Shown: positions 7,095-12,592 of the stretch, in pieces
How positions within the stretch are numbered: the first letter of the stretch is position 1
Layout: each line of letters begins with the position of its first letter
Assembly (NCBI GenBank): GCA_002429595.1
Contig: DJAM01000063.1
Location: forward strand, 13,006-25,597
From: Coxiellaceae bacterium UBA6002
GTDB taxonomy: Bacteria > Pseudomonadota > Gammaproteobacteria > UBA6002
DNA length: 12,592 nt
Reading direction: 5' to 3'
Translations under genes and position numbers: made by a program
Notes under the pieces: model-generated
Database searches by the model: none
What the model saw: the letters and a program-made list of their open reading frames with translations, nothing else
Told to the model about the DNA's origin: nothing

Positions 7095-7937
7095 TTATGC
7101 GGTCTTTTTAAACATATCAAAAATACTATTCGACTTCTTTTCATCATTAAGCGTTTTTTGCAAAGTTTCTACATTTGACTCATCTTGACAATCCGTCCTA
7201 AACCATTCTATTGATTTTGGAAATTTTCGTAATTCGGTTTGTTTGTAAGTAACAACGTGTTTCACTAAGTCGTCGGGTGTAACGACACTCGAGTTTTCTG
7301 AGGAGCCGTGTCCTTCAAGTTTTTCATAAAGTCCACCTGCTCCTAATAATTCATAGGCTAATGATGAACAGCTTTGGGGCGAGTTTTCACTAAGGCGAGA
7401 AATTATATTACTGCCAACTAGACGCCAATGATTTGTCCGTCTTGCCATTTCGGCGAATTTACTTTCTAAACGATCTTTTCTCAATAGATATAATACAATC
7501 CGAACATTGGCTATTATTGGTCGAACAGCTAGCAAAAAGCAATTTTCTTCAATATTTTTTGGTTGTTCTCGAAGTACCGTAGCGTGACCATTCTCTGCAT
7601 TCAACAAATATGGAACTTCCCCTTGCCGACATTCTCCAATGTCCTTTATCTCCCTTGCTCTTTCTTCGCTAAGTGCTTCTAATGCACAATCTTCTTCATA
7701 ATTCAGTTTAAACTCTGCTGGCCTTTCTCCGAAATACCGTAGAAAATATTTTTCTAATTGGCCAATGCTTCTTTCTTTACGAACAAATTTTCCAGGCCAA
7801 AGACTCATATAACCATCTTGAGTCTGCAATGATACATGTCCTACATTTGAACCGGGGATGGCTTTATTTTCAGCTGATGTCCAGATATTCACAATCACAT
7901 ATCTACTTTTCTTTTGAGATTCATCGAATAATTGCAT
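7095..7937 (-). CDS. Unknown protein, possible permuted papain/NlpC-P60-like hydrolase, operon partner of the LRR protein
   Basis: I do not recognise this 280-residue protein by name. Its N-terminus has a hydrophobic strand YVIVNIW followed by NVGHVSLQTQDGYMSLWP with H34. A charged middle follows, and then SPQSCSSLAYELLGAGGL with C190 at the start of a predicted helix. A GHxSL...W/SxWP block followed later by an (N/S)C-helix is typical of circularly permuted NlpC/P60-like or LRAT-like cysteine hydrolases, so a protease, amidase or acyltransferase is possible. The rest is rich in Glu, Lys and Ser. An in-frame GTG at 7943 is less likely than the ATG at 7937, because AAGGAG lies 5 bases before the ATG and overlaps the GTG. 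It appears to be the promoter-proximal gene of the pair. No secretion signal is evident. Confidence 0.75.
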   Translation of the reverse strand: MQLFDESQKKSRYVIVNIWTSAENKAIPGSNVGHVSLQTQDGYMSLWPGKFVRKERSIGQLEKYFLRYFGERPAEFKLNYEEDCALEALSEERAREIKDIGECRQGEVPYLLNAENGHATVLREQPKNIEENCFLLAVRPIIANVRIVLYLLRKDRLESKFAEMARRTNHWRLVGSNIISRLSENSPQSCSSLAYELLGAGGLYEKLEGHGSSENSSVVTPDDLVKHVVTYKQTELRKFPKSIEWFRTDCQDESNVETLQKTLNDEKKSNSIFDMFKKTA

Positions 7938-8201
7938 AATCACTCCTTTTTGTAACTTAAATAAAATTTATTAATAATATTTTAGTTTAACTAGAAAGTA
8001 TGTATAAGATCTACACATTTTTTGCGTTCACAACTCAGCTTTTCTTATACCACTGCTTAACGTATTAGGTGTAATCTGATTTTAGAAGTGGCTTTGCAAA
8101 AAGAATGGGAGCTACAGCTAGACTCCCACCAAAACAAAGCATTTTTTTGGGGAAGTTGCGTCGTTTTTAATCGTTCTGATGTCATAGGGTGTCCTCTATA
8201 A
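7938..8201. other. Non-coding leader and decayed sequence upstream of the effector-like operon
   Basis: The part next to the gene start (about 7950-8000) is very AT-rich and probably holds the operon promoter, but no convincing -35/-10 pair could be picked. The rest contains short open stretches on both strands and the hairpin at 8106-8128. None looks like a recognisable gene. Confidence 0.4.
8096..8128 (-). terminator. Possible minus-strand intrinsic terminator
   Basis: TGGGAGCTA (8106-8114) pairs with TAG-A-CTCCCA (8119-8128) with one bulged A and the loop CAGC. Read on the minus strand, the hairpin is followed by TTCTTTTTGC. That is an acceptable rho-independent terminator for transcription from the CBS gene side, and it would insulate the effector-like operon. 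The T-tract is short and interrupted. Confidence 0.35.
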
Positions 8202-8561
8202 TTCTACGGTTTTTATGGAAGAGGAAAGGGCGTTCATGCTATTTTTGGCACGCAAGGGCTTTCAGATTTCAAAAAGGTCGATCCTAACTTTGAAAGTCAA
8301 CTCTTAAATTGTGTCAATACCATTATCTGTCATCGCTTAAATCACCAGGAATGCGCCGAGAAAATAACTAGGTGGATTGGCACGGAAGATGCATTTGATT
8401 TGACTGTTGTCGTCAACTCTGCTTTTTCCCAGTCAAATTTAGGTTCTTTATCTAAAAATAAGTTTTTTATTGTTCATCCAGACGATATCAAAAAAAGATT
8501 AAAAACTGGTGAAGCATATTACGTTACCAAAATTGACAGCTTTAAGGTTGATAAAATCTGA
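8202..8561 (+). pseudogene. C-terminal remnant of a TraD/TraG/VirD4-family type IV coupling protein
   Basis: A 119-residue frame without a start codon opens after a TAA at 8199 and ends at TGA 8559-8561. It reads GRGKGVHAIFGTQGLSDF, then ESQLLNCVNTIICHRLN, AEKITRWIGTEDAFD, and ends with FFIVHPDDIKKRLKTGEA and YYVTKIDSFKVDKI. This order (GTQGLSD near Walker B, N-T-x-I-x-H-R, A-E-x-I-x-x-x-I-G-T, I-V-H-P-D-x-I-K-x-L-x-x-G-E-A) is the C-terminal half of VirD4-like coupling ATPases, which deliver DNA or relaxase to a conjugative type IV machine. The Walker A half is absent and no continuous upstream frame exists, so this is debris of a conjugative element, not a working gene. Confidence 0.75.
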
Positions 8562-8617
8562 GTGCTAAAATGAAAAATATAGCTTAAAAATTCAATGACT
8601 ATTTCAAGCGTGAGTAG

Positions 8618-8758
8618 GGATCCAAAGTCAAAATACCCGAATTGAATACAAATTTAAAAATAGAAGTACCATTGGACATTTATGAATTTTCTAAATTTAC
8701 TCCAAAATACCAGCATAAGACTGAATATTTACCAGCCTCGAAAAAAGTTCATGATTAA
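8618..8758 (+). other. Unidentified open fragment, possible gene remnant
   Basis: A 46-residue frame without a start codon follows a TAG at 8615 and ends at TAA 8756-8758. It includes KVKIPELNTNLKIEVPLDIY and EFSKFTPKYQHKTEYLPA, which has ordinary protein-like composition. It is in a different frame from the coupling-protein remnant. I could not recognise it. It may be another piece of the same decayed conjugative region or chance. Nothing else is seen between 8562 and 8773. Confidence 0.25.
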
Positions 8759-8773
8759 TTTTTTCTTTAAAAA

Positions 8774-9210
8774 CTATACTGCTTTCTTAAATTGATTTTT
8801 TTCTGAAACAGCCTCAATAATACCTGCATAAATTTTATGATCTTTACATCGCGTAGCAATGTCGCCTAATGAAATAACGCCAGTGATTTTATTGTTTTTG
8901 TCAAGTACAACTAATCGTCTAATTTGTTGCTCACACATTTTGTTCGCGGCATCATTCACTTTTTGATCTCCAGAAATAGAGAATGTTCTAGTCGTCATAA
9001 TTTCTTTAATAAATGTCTTTTGAGGATCTTTACCTGCAGGAATAGTTCTTAGTGTAATATCACGATCCGTCACAACGCCTACAATTTTTCCATTTTCAGC
9101 AATGGCATAAAACCACAATCCAATCTTTGCATTTCTTCTACTACATTTGAAATAGGTGTATTGGGTGTCAATATCTTAGGATTTTTAGTCATAATATCTT
9201 TAACTAACAT
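8774..9210 (-). pseudogene. Two-CBS-domain protein gene broken by a one-base deletion
   Basis: The gene starts at ATG 9210 with AGGAG 7 bases upstream and reads MLVKDIMTKNPKILTPNTPI ... CGFMP in frame one. The rest, IAENGKIVGVVTDRDITLRT onward, lies in another frame. The switch falls at about 9103/9104, where one missing base after ATGCC accounts for it exactly. Restored, the product would be 145 residues with tandem CBS domains: VxDIMTxNP and GVVTDRDI for the first, IMTTRTFSISGDQKVNDAA and ITGVISLGDIA for the second. Stand-alone CBS pairs bind adenine nucleotides as regulators. A restart at the internal codon near 9118 would lack half of the first domain. A sequencing error is the main alternative. 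Confidence 0.85.
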
Positions 9211-9243
9211 GATAGTTCTCCTTATTTAAAGTTAATTGTTCTT

Positions 9244-9249
9244 ATTATA
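9244..9249 (-). promoter_or_regulatory. Putative -10 element of the CBS gene
   Basis: TATAAT on the minus strand lies about 34 bases upstream of the ATG at 9210. The matching -35 region is poor (ATTCAA-like), so this is a weak promoter call. Confidence 0.35.
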
Positions 9250-9408
9250 GACCTGTAAATGATTTTGAATTTAGATGTATTGGCTGTGGCCATTAAAACA
9301 AAAATTACTCAGTAAGATTTGATGAATAGTGCTTATTGTGTCTCTTACGTGAATCATAGTGGTCATAGACTATACTTGTAATGTTTATCTTTCAAGGACG
9401 ATATTAAG

Positions 9409-9669
9409 ATGTTAGATCCCTTTTCATTTCATGTGGCAACAGCTTTGGAATTCATCGCGTTTGGTCTTGGCATAGCATTTATTGCTTGGTCCTTTCGAAA
9501 TCAAGGTGAGGCGGTTAAGCTTGTTCGAGTAGCAGGTTATATCATTGCTATCCTGGCAGTTTTAGGCTGGTTATGTAGCATTTTTTACGGAGTTAAATGC
9601 TGGAGTGAGGGATATTATAAATCACCAACAGCTTATTATTCCAGTCAGCTAAGACATGGTGACAAGTAG
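9409..9669 (+). CDS. Small two-helix inner-membrane protein of unknown function
   Basis: The 86-residue protein has two hydrophobic segments, about 9-28 (ATALEFIAFGLGIAFIAWSF) and about 40-60 (VAGYIIAILAVLGWLCSIFY). A short basic loop with NQGEAVKLVR separates them. The tail is polar and tyrosine-rich, ending KSPTAYYSSQLRHGDK. The arrangement suggests a hairpin in the inner membrane. The start is ATG with AAGGA about 10 bases upstream, a rather long spacing. I do not recognise the family. It stands 109 bases before the cation-ATPase gene on the same strand, so a shared role is possible but not shown. Confidence 0.6.
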   Translation: MLDPFSFHVATALEFIAFGLGIAFIAWSFRNQGEAVKLVRVAGYIIAILAVLGWLCSIFYGVKCWSEGYYKSPTAYYSSQLRHGDK

Positions 9670-9778
9670 CATTTTTTTAAGATAGAGTTTCCAACTAGTA
9701 GAAACAGATCATGATTTTTCAACTTGATATACGTGGTGATGTTTATAAAAAAATGTCTAAAAATTCAAGGAAGAAACA

Positions 9779-11719
9779 GTGCCTAAAACAACATGGCATT
9801 CCCTTGCGGTCGAAAGCACGTTAAAAATCTTAAATACTCATCTATTGGGATTATCGTGGCAGGAAGCTGCCACTCGTTTAGAGAAACAAGGTCCTAACAC
9901 ATTACCACCTGAAAAAACCAGACACCTTTTTCGTCGGCTATTTGATCAGTTGAATAATGTTTTAATTTATATCCTCTTTGCTGCTGCGCTTATTACTGCC
10001 TCATTAGCACATTGGATAGATATGACAGTTATCCTTGCTGTCATTTGCCTTAATGCCATCTTAGGACTCATTCAAGAAGGGAAAGCTGAAAAAGCCTTAA
10101 ATGCGCTAAGGCAAATGCTACCTGTGTACGCCAATGTGATTCGTTCAGGTAAGAGGGGTCGCATCCTTGTAGAAGAGCTTGTCCCAGGTGATATTGTTCT
10201 ACTTCGATCGGGCGATAAAGTGCCTGCTGATTTACGCTTAGTCAAAGTTGCTAATTTACAAATACAAGAAGCACTTCTGACTGGGGAATCTGTTCCGGAT
10301 GAAAAGCAAGTGGATCCGGTTCCGGACAATACGCCCCTGGCAGATCGAAGCTCTATGGCTTACTCCGGTACTTTCGTCACCTATGGAACTGGTATGGGTG
10401 TTATCGTTGCAACTGGAAGAGATAGCGAAGTGGGTAACATTTCTTCATTGCTAAGCAGACTATCACCTCTGTCAACGCCATTATTGCGCCAGATGGCTAT
10501 TTTTGCACGGTGGTTAGCGATTACGATTTTATTCTTTTCAGGGTTCATATTTTTATTCGGTATTTTCTATCGAGGGTATCCTTTTGAAGCTATGTTCTTG
10601 GCTGCCGTTGCAATTGCCGTTTCTGCTATTCCTGAAGGGTTACCCACCGTCATGACCATTATGCTGGTAATAGGTGTAACGCGGATGGCACGGTATAAGG
10701 TGATTGTCCGTCGCTTGCCGGCTGTTGAAACGTTAAGTTCTATGACTGTCATTTGCACCGATAAAACAGGAACACTCACTGCCAATGAATTAACCGTGCA
10801 AAGAATTTTAATACCGGGGAAAGAGTTTACTGTATCAGGGAGCGGATATAATGATAGTGGCTACATTATCCATCAAAACAATGTCGTTAATGTTGATGCT
10901 GAGCTTAACTTGTTGCTATTAATCAGAGCAGGTGTGTTATGCAATGATGCAGAATTACATCAAGAAAACGACGCTTGGCATTTATTTGGCAATCCCATAG
11001 ATGGTGCTTTGTTGGCATTAGGATTGAAGGCTGGTATGACCCATAAGCGTATTATGGATGAAAACCCACGAGAAGATACTATCCCCTTTGATTCCATGCA
11101 TAAATTCATGGCCAGCTTACACCAAGATCATCAAGGACATGCTACTGTCTATGTGAAAGGCGCTCCTGAAAAGATAATAGCCATGTCTTCTTTTCAGTTA
11201 ATTAATAACACCCAAGAGATTATCAACAAAACTTTTTGGTTAGCACAAGCTAACCGCTTAGCAGAAAGTGGTATGCGGTTGTTAGCGCTTGCTTATCGCG
11301 ATCTAGATCAGAAATCCAATCTGTCATTTAAGAATGTAGAGAAGAACTTAATTTTTATTGGATTGGTAGGCATTATTGATCCGCCTCGAAGTGAAGTATT
11401 CGAATCTGTTAAAGTCTGTCAACAAGCAGGTATTTCCATCAAAATGGTAACAGGTGATCATCAATCGACTGCCAAGATAATTGCAAAACAGGTAGGGATT
11501 GATTCCAAGTATATCTTAACGGGCCAAAACATTGATGCAATGGATGATGTAATGCTTGCAAGACGAGTTAATGAAGTAGATGTTTATGCAAGGACAACAC
11601 CCGAACATAAATTACGTTTAATTACAGCATTAAGAAAGGGGGGTCATATTATTGCTATGACGGGGGATGGTGTAAATGACGCCCCTGCCCCTGACGGATC
11701 CCCACGAAATTCTTCATAA
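9779..11719 (+). pseudogene. P2-type cation-transporting ATPase, C-terminally truncated
   Basis: The protein resembles bacterial P2-type (Ca2+/Na+/Mg2+-like) ATPases. Present in order are the cation-ATPase N-terminal domain (1-55), M1 (about 58-77), M2 (about 80-100) and the actuator loop with TGES (168-171). M3 (about 244-264) follows, then M4 with PEGLP (285-289), the phosphorylation site DKTGTLT (D328), KGAPE (K460) in the nucleotide domain, DPPR, TGDH and the hinge TGDGVNDAPA (628-637). Right after A637 homology stops. Nine unrelated residues precede a TAA, whereas relatives run to about 880-900 residues and need M5-M6 for the ion path. The remnant should not transport. The start is GTG at 9779 with AAGGAAG 5 bases upstream. 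Ion specificity cannot be given because M5-M6 are missing. Confidence 0.9.
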
Positions 11720-11755
11720 AGATGCCATTTTATATAGTTCATGTTTCATAACTAA
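11690..11755. other. 66-bp segment of unknown origin between ATPase break and IS end
   Basis: After the GDGVNDAPA codons the sequence CCTGACGGATCCCCACG and the following AT-rich stretch match neither the ATPase nor an IS3 end. It may be the scar of an earlier insertion or deletion that came before the IS3-family element. Confidence 0.45.
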
Positions 11756-11776
11756 TGATCTGCCCCTACATTATTG

Positions 11777-11817
11777 GACACCAAATTTGATAAACTTGCA
11801 AAATCAAAAAAGGTGTC
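11777..11817 (+). promoter_or_regulatory. Hairpin that could hide the orfA ribosome-binding site
   Basis: GACACC (11777-11782) is complementary to GGTGTC (11812-11817), and the latter contains most of the AAGGTG ribosome site just before the orfA ATG at 11821. Such hairpins in other insertion sequences are known to block translation from read-through transcripts. The 6-base stem with a 29-base loop is modest. Confidence 0.35.
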
Positions 11818-11820
11818 ATT

Positions 11821-12117
11821 ATGAAAAAACAATATGATCAAGCATTCAAGCAAGAGGCAGTTAGATTAGCACTGACTGGCGATAAATCAATTGCTGAAAC
11901 GGCCAGAAGTCTAGGCATAAAAGAAGCTACTCTCTATAACTGGGTATATCAAGTTAAGTCATCTCCCGCAAAAGTCCCATCAGAAGAATTCAATAATTCA
12001 GCTGAATTAGTTAATGAACTCAATCAATCACGTAAAGAAAATGCTCGCTTGAAGGAGGAGCGAGAAATTTTAAAAAAGGCCGCTGTATTCTTCGCCAAGG
12101 AGGAACAAAAACGATGA
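11821..12117 (+). CDS. IS3-family transposase OrfA
   Basis: The 98-residue protein is a full-length OrfA. It has a helix-turn-helix of the HTH_Tnp_1 type (about 5-45, with AFKQEAVRLALTGDKSIAET and GIKEATLYNWVYQ). A leucine-zipper coiled coil follows (about 60-95, ELVNELNQSRKENARLKEER). OrfA binds the IS ends and regulates transposition. The stop TGA overlaps the orfB ATG as ATGA. Near its 3' end is an in-phase A-AAA-AAG slip site for making the OrfAB transposase. No damage seen. Confidence 0.92.
   Translation: MKKQYDQAFKQEAVRLALTGDKSIAETARSLGIKEATLYNWVYQVKSSPAKVPSEEFNNSAELVNELNQSRKENARLKEEREILKKAAVFFAKEEQKR
12052..12078 (+). promoter_or_regulatory. Programmed -1 ribosomal frameshift signal of IS3 OrfAB
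   Basis: The slippery heptamer A-AAA-AAG occupies 12072-12078 in the correct phase of orfA (codons TTA AAA AAG). A Shine-Dalgarno-like AAGGAGGAG at 12052-12060 lies 11 bases upstream, the known stimulator layout for dnaX- and IS911-type frameshifting. After slippage the -1 frame runs without a stop straight through the orfB ATG at 12114. Confidence 0.75.
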
Positions 12118-12592
12118 GATACGAGTTCATTAAGTCAAATCAAGACCAATATGATATTAAGCTGTTATGCCAAGAAGTAGAGGTTTCTCGAAGCGGCTAT
12201 TATGCATGGCTTAATCGGAGAGAAAGCAACCGATCAAAGTAAAATAGGCATTTAACAATAGTGATTAAAGAAGAATTTGAAGAAAGTCGAAAGACGTATG
12301 GATATCGTCGTATTCACCAATCATTAAAAGCTAACGGTAATACCTGTGGTAAGCATCGAGTTGCCAGACTTATGAAACGTGCAGATTTACAACCAAAAAC
12401 ACGAAAAAAATTTAAGGCAACCACTAATTCAAAACATAAATTTCCGGTTTATCAAAATCATTTACAACGAGCATTTAAACCAAAGCAGATTAATCAGGCA
12501 TGGACCTCTGATATTACCTATGTATGGACTCAAGAAGGCTGGTTATATTTAGCAGTGGTGATGGATTTATATTCACGACAAATTATTGGCTG
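12114..12592 (+). pseudogene. IS3-family transposase OrfB, internal stop and cut by window end
   Basis: The frame starts with ATG overlapping the orfA stop and reads MRYEFIKSNQDQYDIKLLCQ. It stays open to the window edge except for one TAA at codon 43 (12240-12242), in SNRSK*NRHLTIVIKEEF. Downstream the IS3 OrfB hallmarks are intact: the HTH_21 region YGYRRIHQSLKANG, and QAWTSDITYVWTQEGWLYLAVVMDLYSRQIIGW. This includes the first catalytic Asp of the DDE triad (D133), the start of the integrase core. The other two acidic residues lie beyond the window. A single G-to-T change (GAA to TAA) would explain the stop. The protein cannot be made full length, so this copy depends on other copies if it moves. 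Confidence 0.85.

Larger units (their letters stand above)
11756..12592 (+). mobile_element. IS3-family insertion sequence, left part (runs off window)
   Basis: The element is recognised by an orfA-orfB pair typical of IS3. The left end is placed at TGATCTGCCCCTACATTATT, since IS3 elements begin with TG and often have a GCCCC block followed by a GGACACC motif, which is seen here. Without the right end the terminal inverted repeat and the target duplication cannot be checked, so the boundary is good to perhaps 10 bases (TGCCCC at 11761 is the alternative). The copy is probably inactive in itself, because orfB has an internal stop. Confidence 0.75.

Noticed and set aside
8057..8185. 42-codon minus-strand small gene
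   Set aside because: It is tryptophan- and serine-rich, has only a weak ribosome site, overlaps the possible hairpin terminator and has no recognisable family. It is kept only as part of an unexplained segment.
9724..9749. TTGATA ... TATAAA as a promoter for the ATPase gene
   Set aside because: The spacing is only 14 bases, too short for a normal sigma-70 promoter, and the region is AT-rich enough to give such matches by chance.
10072..10785. Minus-strand open frames of 85 and 72 codons inside the ATPase
   Set aside because: They are antisense to the actuator and M3-M4 region of the ATPase, whose motifs are all in the plus-strand frame.
1..12592. CRISPR array or retron-like element
   Set aside because: No regularly spaced repeats of 24-40 bases, no cas genes and no reverse transcriptase frame were found on either strand.

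Overview
The window looks like a stretch of an AT-rich gammaproteobacterial chromosome, most plausibly a host-associated member of the Legionellales. That placement is inferred from three things: a gammaproteobacterial-type DapD/DapE pair, a large leucine-rich-repeat/ankyrin protein of the kind seen in intracellular bacteria, and debris of a type IV coupling protein. No 16S or other decisive marker is present, so the genus stays open.

Left part (1-2465), conserved backbone: a perfect palindromic repeat at the left edge, then a minus-strand dapD-dapE operon for two steps of the succinylase branch of lysine/meso-diaminopimelate synthesis. Divergent from it, behind a strong-looking promoter with a GC-rich discriminator, is a tRNA cluster Pro(UGG)-Arg(UCU)-His(GUG).

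Middle part (2466-7943), accessory: immediately after tRNA-His comes a short tandem repeat and then an AbiE-type two-gene module on the plus strand (AbiEi-like regulator/antitoxin overlapping an AbiEii-like nucleotidyltransferase toxin). Convergent to it is a two-gene minus-strand operon. Its first gene (7937-7095) encodes a 280-residue protein with a GHVSL...SC arrangement that suggests a circularly permuted papain/NlpC-P60-like hydrolase. Its second gene (7074-4429) encodes an 881-residue protein with leucine-rich repeats, ankyrin repeats, a second short LRR patch and a C-terminal domain with a similar His...Asn-Cys arrangement. Together they form the most novel-looking unit, a candidate secreted effector pair.

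Right part (7944-12592), decayed and mobile: a C-terminal remnant of a TraD/VirD4-family conjugative coupling protein, an unidentified open fragment, a two-CBS-domain gene broken by a one-base deletion, a small two-helix membrane protein, and a P2-type cation ATPase cut off just after its hinge motif. A 66-base stretch of unknown origin follows, then the left part of an IS3-family element. That element keeps an intact orfA and a textbook -1 frameshift signal, but orfB has an internal stop and runs off the window. The tRNA-flanked position, defence-like module, conjugation debris, broken genes and IS together suggest a plastic genomic-island region beside a conserved biosynthetic and tRNA block.
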